Positions 1 through 5,840 of a stretch of 8,040 nt of DNA are shown piece after piece. The DNA is taken from positions 1 to 8,040 of the forward strand of contig DAOWAK010000037.1 of the NCBI GenBank assembly GCA_030634605.1, written 5' to 3'. The notes below the pieces were generated by a model that did not search any database, was not told where the DNA came from, and saw only the letters and a list, made by a program, of their open reading frames with translations. Position 1 is the stretch's first letter; each line of letters begins with the position of its first letter. Origin of the DNA: Sedimentisphaerales bacterium (GTDB lineage: Bacteria > Planctomycetota > Phycisphaerae > Sedimentisphaerales > SM23-30). The position numbers were made by a program, and so were the translations under genes.

Positions 1-2414
1 ATGTAAAGAATGTCCATTTCCACCAGCTCGCCGAACAGATGCGTTCCCAGCGACACATCCGGGATTAGATCGTCCCGCATGGCGACAATCTCGCACAGCA
101 GCGATACGGTATTAATCTCGGAAAACGAAATCGGCACACCTAATTCCGGCGAGGTGGTTCCCCAGCGGCCAGGCCCCAGCAGCATAATCGTCCGGGACTG
201 GTAAAATTCCGGGATGTGCATCAATTTGCCGATCAAACGTGCCACGGCATAGCGTTCTTTCAGAGGCATTTCAGCATAGATCGAAGGCACCACATAAACA
301 AAACGATCCACATTGCAAATTCGACTGCGGCCGATTACCGCCCCCTGGGTCCGCAGCACCATGTCAGAATCCTTTACTTCTCCAGGCAGTTCCGCAATTT
401 CGCCGCCGTCTTTTATCTGAAACGGACGGCATTGCACCAGATTAATCCGATATTCATTTTCGTTGATAAAATTACACGTAAACTCAATGTCCACCGGATA
501 GTCATAAGCCTGCTGGATTACCTGGAGCATGCCCCGCATGTTCTTGATAAAATCCGTCTCCTTCAGCAGTTTGTCAAAGGTCAGCACCCACGGAAAAACA
601 TCCTTGAGATTTCTTTCCTGTGCCTGCTGCATAAGCTCCCGGTCGCGTGTGGCATAGATGTCTATCGGCAGTGACGGACTCATCTCCAGCACCCTGGCAA
701 AATCGTATTCCATTAACTGGTTGCGTTCCAAATCCAGTACGTCCACCTTCTTCTGAGTGATTTGACGCATTTGTTCGCCGGAGGCGGCTGGGTATTTTTC
801 CGGAGCGTTTAACGCCAGAATTCGCATGTAATCATCGTCGTGGGAATCGACCGCCCGCGTACCCAGTCCGAACACCAGCCGCACCACACCCGCTTCCGGA
901 TCGATCGATTCGTCCCACACATAGGGGTTGTAAGAGAGCCCCACACCCGCAGCTTGGGGCATAAACAAATTATTATAAAATCCGCCGGAAACCCGCTGCA
1001 CCAGCAACGCCATGTGCTCGTCCAGATCGAGCAGCCCACGCTGAGCCCGATAGATCATGGCTTTTTCACTCATGGCACTGGCGTAAATCGTGCGCGCCGC
1101 GTGCTTGAACGCCTCCATACGCTTGTTGAGCGGACCCTGGTTCAGGCAAAATATACTTTCATATTTACCCGCGAACGCGCTGCCGAAATTATCCTCCAGC
1201 AGACTGCTCGAACGTACAATAAAGGGAAAATGCCCAAAATAATCCAGAATGTTTTCGAACTGCTTTTCAATATATTCCGGAAAGATACCCGTCAAAATCT
1301 GTCGGCGGCTCTGGGCGGAATTTTCCAAAAACCAGTTCATGTCCTTTTGCTTGTCTTTGCCCCACCAGATGCCGTTCCTGACCAGGAACGTTACAAAAAC
1401 ATCCGAGCCGACAAAAAACGAATCGTGCTGTTCCAGAATCCTGCTCCAGCGTTCATCGGCCTTGGTCAGAATCGATTGGGCCAGCAGCATTCCCACGGAC
1501 TTTCCCCCTATCAGCCCCGTGCCGATCACCCGCTTGGTAATATTTAAAATTTCTTCCAGCGACAAATATTTTTTCACCAAAGTGCTTACCCGTTTGTCAC
1601 GGGTGATAGCCATCCTGATCAGCTTACGCTTGAGTTTCTTTGCCTGGGGGTCGCTTTTAATCTCAGCGTCGCTCAGCGACTTCATTAAATCTTCCGCCTG
1701 CATTACCGTGCGGTTCCAGATCCCCAGCTTGTGGCTCGACGGCCGAAGTTGAAACCAGGCCCCCGACATGTACACTTCTGAAATCGTCGAACTTTTCCGT
1801 ACCGGGACAAAATCGTCCTTCTGCCAGACATGCAGCATGTCCATCGTTGGCGAATAGCGGTTTTCCACTTTCACCGGATGCAGGTAAATATCATCTTTGT
1901 AACGAAAAACATCCAAAAACAGCTGCGTCGTCCAGGTTATCGGCTCGGTCGCGTGGATCGAATGGTAATTCCGGTATAACGCAAAATAAGCCATGCTCCC
2001 GATGTCCAGGCAATAAGGACAGGTCAACCGAAAAAAATTACTCACCATCCGGTCACTGTACCAGTCCTCCGCCAGGTCGCTCAAACAGTCAAAAACAAAA
2101 AAACCTTGTGATCCAATTTTCGTTAACACCCGATGAATATTGGCGACAAAAGTTTCAAAACCATCCCTCGGATACAGTTCATGTATCTCAATCGACTCAC
2201 CCGGTTCGATCAGCGGCTCATGTTCGGCAAATCGAAAATAAACCAGCGTCTTGCCCATCTGTTGCACATGTTTAACAAACGGCTCCACAAAAATCCGGTA
2301 ATCTTCCACCGAATCCACCTGCCAGACAAAGTTGTCGCCCGGCAGCACCCCCTTGATCACCTGGTCCAGACCCGGTAATCCCGTACTGCGCTGTAAATTA
2401 GAAAGCTGAGACAT
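1..2414 (-). CDS. PEP/pyruvate-binding (PPDK N-domain-like) protein with degenerate KaiC-like N-terminus, partial
   Basis: Read on the minus strand this frame is open for 804 codons from ATG at 2414 and leaves the window at base 1, so the C-terminus is missing. The start has GGAG (2421-2424) six bases upstream. Residues about 1-185 resemble a KaiC/RecA-like ATPase: STGLPGLDQVIKGVLPGDN at 10-28 and a Walker-B-like GFFVFDCLSDL at 104-114. The loop that should carry GxxxxGKT reads VWQVDSVEDY instead. Residues about 295-670 resemble the ATP-binding N-domain of PEP synthase/pyruvate phosphate dikinase: GGKSVGM from 303, VRSSS at 400-404 (R401 is the likely nucleotide-binding arginine), FAGKYES, and VQCRPFQ at 660-666. 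The GPGRWGT motif at 747-753 is seen in uncharacterised relatives. No phosphohistidine (TxGGxxSHAA) domain follows the RP motif in the visible part. It is therefore unlikely to be a standard PEP synthase; a phosphotransfer or signalling role is possible but unproven. Confidence 0.85.
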   Translation of the reverse strand, partial: MSQLSNLQRSTGLPGLDQVIKGVLPGDNFVWQVDSVEDYRIFVEPFVKHVQQMGKTLVYFRFAEHEPLIEPGESIEIHELYPRDGFETFVANIHRVLTKIGSQGFFVFDCLSDLAEDWYSDRMVSNFFRLTCPYCLDIGSMAYFALYRNYHSIHATEPITWTTQLFLDVFRYKDDIYLHPVKVENRYSPTMDMLHVWQKDDFVPVRKSSTISEVYMSGAWFQLRPSSHKLGIWNRTVMQAEDLMKSLSDAEIKSDPQAKKLKRKLIRMAITRDKRVSTLVKKYLSLEEILNITKRVIGTGLIGGKSVGMLLAQSILTKADERWSRILEQHDSFFVGSDVFVTFLVRNGIWWGKDKQKDMNWFLENSAQSRRQILTGIFPEYIEKQFENILDYFGHFPFIVRSSSLLEDNFGSAFAGKYESIFCLNQGPLNKRMEAFKHAARTIYASAMSEKAMIYRAQRGLLDLDEHMALLVQRVSGGFYNNLFMPQAAGVGLSYNPYVWDESIDPEAGVVRLVFGLGTRAVDSHDDDYMRILALNAPEKYPAASGEQMRQITQKKVDVLDLERNQLMEYDFARVLEMSPSLPIDIYATRDRELMQQAQERNLKDVFPWVLTFDKLLKETDFIKNMRGMLQVIQQAYDYPVDIEFTCNFINENEYRINLVQCRPFQIKDGGEIAELPGEVKDSDMVLRTQGAVIGRSRICNVDRFVYVVPSIYAEMPLKERYAVARLIGKLMHIPEFYQSRTIMLLGPGRWGTTSPELGVPISFSEINTVSLLCEIVAMRDDLIPDVSLGTHLFGELVEMDILY

Positions 2415-2420
2415 ATTTCA

Positions 2421-2424
2421 CTCC
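2421..2424 (-). promoter_or_regulatory. Ribosome binding site of the PEP-binding protein
   Basis: GGAG on the minus strand, six bases before ATG 2414. It fixes the start of a gene whose other end is outside the window. Confidence 0.7.
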
Positions 2425-2448
2425 AATATTGTAATAACCTGACTGTGA

Positions 2449-2477
2449 ATTCTAACTGATTGTTCAGCGGATTCCAA
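2449..2477 (-). promoter_or_regulatory. Predicted sigma-70-type promoter for the PEP-binding gene
   Basis: On the minus strand, TTGGAA (2472-2477) is followed after exactly 17 bases by TAGAAT (2449-2454). The predicted start near 2442 leaves a leader of about 28 bases before ATG 2414. The -35 matches 4/6 and the -10 5/6 to the E. coli consensus. The prediction rests on sequence only. Confidence 0.5.
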
Positions 2478-2562
2478 GTGCCATTTTCGCCCAGTTTGCC
2501 CTCAACCTGATCGGGAATGCGACACGCAGAGCCGCTTAAGCGAAATTGTACAAAACTGATTA

Positions 2563-2590
2563 TTGATGAATTGACGTTTTGCTGTATAAT
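2563..2590 (+). promoter_or_regulatory. Predicted sigma-70-type promoter for the DUF4870 gene
   Basis: TTGATG (2563-2568), a 16-base spacer, then a perfect TATAAT (2585-2590) with TG directly in front of it. A start near 2597 leaves a leader of about 72 bases before ATG 2669. It is divergent from the minus-strand promoter at 2449-2477, so 2415-2668 serves both genes. A 10-bp palindrome, CGCTTAAGCG (2533-2542), sits between the two promoters and could be an operator. Confidence 0.5.
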
Positions 2591-2668
2591 TCTAATCAGG
2601 AAGCTTTTCAAAAACCAGTAACAATCTAGTAAGATGGCATTGCATAAAAACAGTGAAAAGGAAATTAA

Positions 2669-3148
2669 ATGGAAAACCACAACTATAATAAAGACGAAAA
2701 AATCCCTACCTCAGACAATAGGCCGGACGTAAACCCCCAGCCGCCCCTGCCGGACGGGAATTATCCTGCCGAATCTGCACCGGATTTACATGCTTCCGCA
2801 GAGACGCTCAACAGTGATGTTAAAATGTGGGCCATGTTCTGCCACCTCGCTGCCTTGTCAACGTATGTAGGCATTCCTTTTGGCAATATCATCGGGCCGC
2901 TGATTATCTGGCAGATTAAAAAAGATGAACACCCTTTCATTGATGAACAGGGAAAGGCCGCTCTGAATTTTCAGATTTCGATTACCATTTACTTTATTGC
3001 CTCAACTTTACTTCTGTTTGTCGTGATTGGCTTCTTCCTGCTGGTTGGATTGGCAATTTTTAATCTCGTCATGATAATTATCAATGGCATAAAAGCCAAC
3101 AACGGCCAACCCACTAATTACCCACTTTCCTTCAAGTTCATTAGTTAG
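2669..3148 (+). CDS. DUF4870 (Tic20-like) small membrane protein
   Basis: This 159-residue protein starts at an ATG with AAAAGGA (2656-2662) six bases upstream. Residues 1-50 are a hydrophilic, proline-rich cytoplasmic-type tail. The rest matches the DUF4870 pattern: MWAMFCHLAAL at 53-63, GIPFGNIIGPLIIWQIKKDEHPF at 68-90 (broken here only for naming), IDEQGKAALNFQIS at 91-104, then a long hydrophobic stretch at about 105-140 with two membrane segments, and a basic KANNG turn before YPLSFKF. The family is widespread and has no assigned biochemical function; some members look distantly like the chloroplast import protein Tic20. The gene is divergent from the PEP-binding gene. Its last codons are unusual: the AGT TAG end lies inside the left terminus of repeat element A1, so the element supplies the stop. 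The length is still close to that expected, so the protein is probably functional. Confidence 0.9.
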   Translation: MENHNYNKDEKIPTSDNRPDVNPQPPLPDGNYPAESAPDLHASAETLNSDVKMWAMFCHLAALSTYVGIPFGNIIGPLIIWQIKKDEHPFIDEQGKAALNFQISITIYFIASTLLLFVVIGFFLLVGLAIFNLVMIIINGIKANNGQPTNYPLSFKFIS

Positions 3149-3284
3149 TTCCTGTTGCGGAAGCGACTTTTTGTCATTCCCGCGAAAGCGGGAATCCAGT
3201 ATTTCGGCCCCAAAATGGGGTTTCGCTAACGTACGGTTTTGCATAATTAAAAAAAACGTCTTTCCGCAACAGTAAACTAGTTAG
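3142..3284. mobile_element. MITE-like element A, copy 1
   Basis: CTGTTGCGGAA (3152-3162) and its exact reverse complement TTCCGCAACAG (3262-3272) bound a 121-bp body with no coding capacity. The outer flanks are also similar, with TAGTTAG at 3142-3148 and 3278-3284 as a possible direct duplication. The interior carries the hairpin ATTCCCGCGAAAGCGGGAAT (8-bp stem, GAAA loop), a second small hairpin CCCC-aaaat-GGGG (3208-3220) and an A-run. A close copy lies at 5310-5449. Since both copies share the outer TAGTTAG, that sequence could be an element end rather than a target duplication. The body is too short for a transposase, so the element would be non-autonomous; I cannot name a parent IS. Confidence 0.7.
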
Positions 3285-3315
3285 ATTAGCTGGATTTGAT
3301 TTCTGTTAGGGAAGA

Positions 3316-4905
3316 TTACCGTTTTACACGAAATCGTCGGTAGTCGACTCCCAGTTGCCTCACCTTGTAACGTACCACCCTGGCGGTAGTACCCAGGTCC
3401 CGCGCCGCTGCTGCCAGATTGCCGTTTTGCCGTTTGAGCGCGTCGATGATGATGTCGCGTTCGAACAGCTCCACCCGTTCGGTCAGCGATCCGGCGCCTG
3501 TCGTATCGGACGCGTCCGAGGTCTGCAGCGTGGGCGGCAGATGGCGGCCCTGCACCACGCCCTCGTCGGCCAACAAAACCGCCCGCTCGATGCTGTTTTC
3601 CAGTTCCCGGACATTGCCCGGCCAGTGATAAGCCACCATCATATTTATCGCCGGCGTGCTGATCCGCCGAATATCCTTGCCCATTTTCTTGGCGTAACGT
3701 TCTACGAAAAGATCCGCCAGCAACAAAATGTCATCCTTCCGCTCCCGTAGCGGCGGCAAAAACACCGGAAAAACATTGATACGATAATAAAGGTCCTGGC
3801 GAAAAGTATCGTCCTGAACCGCGGTTTCCAGATTCCGATTGGTCGCACAGATTATCCGGGTGTTGGCTTTGATGGTCTTGCTGGAACCGACCCGTTCAAA
3901 CTCACGCTCCTGCAAAAAACGCAACAGCTTTACCTGAACCGCCGGTGAGAAATCGCCAATTTCATCCAGAAACAGCGTCCCGCCGCCGGCCTCTTCGACT
4001 CGGCCGGTGCGGGTGGCGATGGCGCCGGTAAAAGCACCTTTCTCATGTCCGAATAATTCACTTTCCAGCAGGGTTTCGCTCAGGGCCGCACAGTTGACCT
4101 TGATGAAAGGTCCTTTGCCCCGCGGGCTGGTATAGTGAATCGCGTGGGCGACCAGTTCCTTACCCGTCCCGGATTCGCCTCTGATAAGTACCGTGGTGTC
4201 CGACGGTGCCACCTGGTGGATAGCCCGATAGACTTCGCGCATAGCGTTGGAATTGCCGATGATATTTTCCGGCCGAAACCGGTCTTCCAACTCGCTACGC
4301 AGCCGCAGATTCTCATCCAGCAAAGCCCGACGCTTGGCCTGGGCGGCACGGCGGTATTTTACGTCGTGGGCAATGAGGCTGGCAACGATAGTCAGCACCC
4401 GAACACCTTCATCCAGGGGGGTGGATTCATCGAACAAACGGTCCGCGGACAAAGCGCCAACAACACTTTTACCAATTTTAATGGGGATACAAATGAAAGA
4501 AATTTCATCTTTGCCGAGTCTTTTTGCGCGTCCGAGCCGATCCAAAAAAAGCGGCTCCTGCGAAACCTTAGGCACCACCACCGGTTTGCCCGATTGCACA
4601 ACCCGCCCGGTTACCCCTTCGCCCATCCGAAACCGCGCAGCCCGCTGCCTTCGTTCGGAAATATTATGCGCCACTTCAATAGAAAGCTCGCTACTGTCCG
4701 GTGACAACAAAACAATCGTCCCCCGCGACATCCACAAATCCTCATGCATCGTATCGAGCACTTCCGAAAAAACCTGACGCTGAGAACTGCCCTCCGCCAA
4801 AACACGGCTGATCTTATAAAGCGCCTCCAGCTCACGAACATGCCGCTCGTGGTGCAACTGATTTTTGCCGGTGGCGGTTTCCTTTTTTGTAGTCTTTTTA
4901 ACCAA
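3316..4905 (-). CDS. NifA-type sigma-54-dependent transcriptional activator (GAF, AAA+, Fis HTH)
   Basis: This is an enhancer-binding protein that would hydrolyse ATP to remodel RNA polymerase holding sigma-54. Residue numbers are from the TTG at 4905 (529 aa). A GAF sensor domain spans about 39-181, with GEGVTGRVV near 95-103. The AAA+ domain follows: Walker A GESGTGKE at 243-250, the sigma-54 contact loop GAFTGA at 290-295, Walker B GTLFLDEI at 309-316, and WPGNVREL at 428-435. A Fis-type helix-turn-helix occupies about 481-519 (NGNLAAAARDLGTTARVVRYKV). No receiver domain is present, so control is likely through a GAF ligand or a partner protein. No ATG is available near the N-terminus. TTG 4905 has GGAG (4912-4915) six bases upstream and is preferred to the in-frame TTG at 4917, which has no proper Shine-Dalgarno. 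A sigma-54 promoter lies upstream, facing away. There are no nif genes here, so the NifA name describes architecture only. Confidence 0.93.
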   Translation of the reverse strand: MVKKTTKKETATGKNQLHHERHVRELEALYKISRVLAEGSSQRQVFSEVLDTMHEDLWMSRGTIVLLSPDSSELSIEVAHNISERRQRAARFRMGEGVTGRVVQSGKPVVVPKVSQEPLFLDRLGRAKRLGKDEISFICIPIKIGKSVVGALSADRLFDESTPLDEGVRVLTIVASLIAHDVKYRRAAQAKRRALLDENLRLRSELEDRFRPENIIGNSNAMREVYRAIHQVAPSDTTVLIRGESGTGKELVAHAIHYTSPRGKGPFIKVNCAALSETLLESELFGHEKGAFTGAIATRTGRVEEAGGGTLFLDEIGDFSPAVQVKLLRFLQEREFERVGSSKTIKANTRIICATNRNLETAVQDDTFRQDLYYRINVFPVFLPPLRERKDDILLLADLFVERYAKKMGKDIRRISTPAINMMVAYHWPGNVRELENSIERAVLLADEGVVQGRHLPPTLQTSDASDTTGAGSLTERVELFERDIIIDALKRQNGNLAAAARDLGTTARVVRYKVRQLGVDYRRFRVKR

Positions 4906-4911
4906 GGGCGA

Positions 4912-4915
4912 CTCC
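4912..4915 (-). promoter_or_regulatory. Ribosome binding site that selects TTG 4905
   Basis: GGAG on the minus strand, six bases before TTG 4905, the same spacing as the GGAG of the PEP-binding gene. It lies inside the codons that would follow TTG 4917, which argues against the longer form. Confidence 0.5.
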
Positions 4916-4942
4916 AAAGCTCGATTTCATGATTGACGTAAA

Positions 4943-4961
4943 TTACATAATTGTAACATAT
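4943..4961. promoter_or_regulatory. Operator-like dyad TTACA-N4-TGTAA plus TGTAACATAT
   Basis: TTACATAATTGTAA (4943-4956) is a perfect 5+5 inverted repeat. It runs into TGTAACATAT, a 10-mer found again at 5170-5179 in the middle of the upstream dyad. The hexamer TGTAAC also occurs at 4981-4986 and, on the minus strand, at 5260-5265. The clustering suggests a binding site, but the base composition is AT-rich and this weakens the argument. Confidence 0.4.
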
Positions 4962-4977
4962 GTACGAAAAATCACAA
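4950..4977 (-). promoter_or_regulatory. Possible sigma-70-type promoter of the sigma-54 activator, overlapping a dyad
   Basis: On the minus strand, TTGTGA (4972-4977), a 16-base spacer and TACAAT (4950-4955). The -10 overlaps the inverted repeat TTACA-N4-TGTAA (4943-4956) and a TGTAACATAT motif (4952-4961). This arrangement would let a DNA-binding protein, perhaps the activator itself, repress its own gene. The -35 matches only 4/6. Confidence 0.4.
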
Positions 4978-5124
4978 TCATGTAACTTGGTTATTTTTGC
5001 AGCAGTTCAGCATTAATAATTTATAAATAGTTGTAGTAATTGCAGTTGTGATAATTTAACTAATAATTATCTTGCCAGGTTATTAAAATTAGATTAATGG
5101 AAATTGTAGAAATGAGAGGAATAT

Positions 5125-5241
5125 ATGCTGGTTGACAGCTTTTTGCCCTGTTGTAATAAGCGACAAATATGTAACATATCTTTAGGTTATTACAATTATG
5201 TCACTTATTTGATAGCGGTGATTTATCTCTGGTTTTCGTAG
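5125..5241 (+). CDS. Candidate small ORF of 38 codons (doubtful)
   Basis: ATG at 5125 is preceded by GAGAGGA (5114-5120), a strong Shine-Dalgarno four bases away, and the frame stays open to TAG at 5239-5241. The peptide would start MLVDSFLPCCNK and end in a hydrophobic stretch YNYVTYLIAVIYLWFS, which could be a short membrane segment. Its codons cover the concentric dyad at 5151-5195, so the same bases may be a binding site instead. I recognise no family. It lies just upstream of the sigma-54 promoter and would need its own promoter. Confidence 0.18.
   Translation: MLVDSFLPCCNKRQICNISLGYYNYVTYLIAVIYLWFS
5151..5195. promoter_or_regulatory. Concentric dyad, probable upstream activator sequence
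   Basis: TTGTAATAA (5151-5159) and its exact reverse complement TTATTACAA (5187-5195) are symmetric about base 5173. Inside them ATATGT-a-ACATAT (5167-5179) is a second perfect palindrome with the same centre. The centre is 133 bases before the predicted sigma-54 start, within the usual distance for enhancers of sigma-54 activators. The likely ligand is the divergently encoded Fis-type protein. That link is inferred from position only. Confidence 0.5.
5202..5214 (-). promoter_or_regulatory. Weak IHF-like site
   Basis: CACTTATTTGATA matches the reverse of the IHF consensus (YAANNNNTTGATW) with one mismatch. It sits between the dyad and the sigma-54 promoter, where DNA bending commonly helps looping. 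A single imperfect match in AT-rich DNA is weak evidence. Confidence 0.2.
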
Positions 5242-5279
5242 GTCTTTGCCAGTGAAGGTGTTACATGTCAACGTAGTTT

Positions 5280-5295
5280 TGGCACAGCTATTGCA
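5280..5295 (+). promoter_or_regulatory. Sigma-54 (RpoN) -24/-12 promoter
   Basis: TGGCACAGCTATTGCA matches the consensus TGGCACGNNNNTTGCW at every defined position except A for G at the seventh. The invariant GG (5281-5282) and GC (5293-5294) have the required spacing, which predicts a start at about 5306. It faces right, away from the sigma-54 activator gene. Downstream there is no plausible plus-strand gene: repeat element A2 begins at about +5, followed by elements B and C and then a convergent gene. Confidence 0.75.
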
Positions 5296-5309
5296 ATAGT
5301 TATTTTTTA

Positions 5310-5449
5310 TAGTTAGTTCCTGTTGCGGAAGCGACTTTTTGTCATTCCCGCGAAAGCGGGAATCCAGTATTTCGGCACAAAAACAGGTTTTCGCTAATAT
5401 ACAAAATTGCACGATTAAAAAAAAACGTCTTTCCGCAACAGATACTAGT
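5310..5449. mobile_element. MITE-like element A, copy 2
   Basis: Same terminal repeats as copy 1: CTGTTGCGGAA (5320-5330) and TTCCGCAACAG (5431-5441), with the same left flank TAGTTAG. The orientation is the same as copy 1. The first part, including the 30-base hairpin core at 5341-5370, is identical; the right half has diverged and the CCCC/GGGG hairpin is lost. The right terminus runs directly into element B. Confidence 0.7.
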
Positions 5450-5587
5450 ACACTGTCCGTATCAAATTGTCGGGTGCCCTGCCCACGCTTGCGCGGCCAT
5501 GTTTAGGGCAATCATGCTTAAACTCGCTTTGGCTCGTGTAAGCATGCCACCCTGTACCAGACAATGTGTCGCGGACAGACTACTAGT
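5443..5587. mobile_element. MITE-like element B, nested in the right end of A2
   Basis: The ends are inverted: ACTAGTACACTGTCCG (5444-5459) against ACTAGTAGTCTGTCCG on the opposite strand (5572-5587), 14 of 16 matching. TACTAGT at 5443-5449 and 5581-5587 is a possible target duplication, although its palindromic core ACTAGT blurs the boundary. Removing one copy plus the body leaves CCGCAACAGATACTAGTTA, which matches the right end of A1 (CCGCAACAGTAAACTAGTTA) apart from two or three bases. Element B therefore appears to have inserted into A2. Inside are further dyads, including CATGCTTA (5513-5520) with TAAGCATG (5539-5546). Confidence 0.6.
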
Positions 5588-5594
5588 TAAAGTC

Positions 5595-5700
5595 TTTAGG
5601 GAACCTCTAAAAATCGATTTTTTGCTTATCAAAACGTCGATTGCAACGACTCAGCATGGGCTAAAGCCCATCCTACAGGAATTATTAGAGGTACCCTTTA
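5595..5700. mobile_element. MITE-like element C with TTTA target duplication
   Basis: A 98-bp body (5599-5696) has 16-base inverted ends, GGGAACCTCTAAAAAT and GGGTACCTCTAATAAT (14 of 16 matching), and is flanked on both sides by TTTA (5595-5598, 5697-5700). The interior contains ATGGGCT-aa-AGCCCAT (7-bp stem), a common kind of dispersed hairpin. No coding capacity is present. This is the cleanest of the three elements because the terminal repeat and the duplication are both in the right places. Confidence 0.6.
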
Positions 5701-5840
5701 TAGTATTCTACCGTCTGCAAAAAAATAGGCAAGGCACGAATAAAATTTTTGGTCACATTTATGTCGGTCGTTAAAAAAATAAGCATGACCTGACATTTTG
5801 GTCAAATCATACCTGTTAAACTTTACATTCACAGCGGATT
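5701..5840. other. AT-rich stretch between element C and the convergent gene
   Basis: No gene is visible. It contains the dyads around 5760-5804 that may end transcription from the secreted-protein gene. No clear start or ribosome site for a product of the upstream sigma-54 promoter was found. Confidence 0.4.
5773..5804 (-). terminator. Possible intrinsic terminator of the secreted-protein gene
   Basis: On the minus strand TGACC (5800-5804), a 9-base loop and GGTCA (5786-5790) form a short stem, followed five bases later by a run of seven T (5773-5779). It lies about 40 bases past the stop. A competing stem, ATGTCAGGTC with GACCGACAT, uses part of the same bases. The five-base stem is weak. 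Confidence 0.35.

Noticed and set aside
2571..2590. TTGACG as the -35 partner of TATAAT 2585-2590
   Set aside because: The spacing is only 8 bases. TTGATG at 2563-2568 gives a workable 16.
5132..5159. Sigma-70 promoter from the perfect TTGACA at 5132-5137
   Set aside because: The best hexamer at acceptable spacing is TAATAA, only 3/6. The TGTAAT at 14 bases is too close. It remains possible but unsupported.
5182..5412. Minus-strand frame with a DSRFRGNDKK peptide (a similar one at 3008-3244)
   Set aside because: The peptide is the translation of the repeated hairpin core and occurs in both copies of element A; it is not a protein domain.
5499..5774. 91-codon plus-strand frame downstream of the sigma-54 promoter
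   Set aside because: It runs through elements B and C, has no ribosome site, and its sequence is a reading of their hairpins. It is not a credible target gene.
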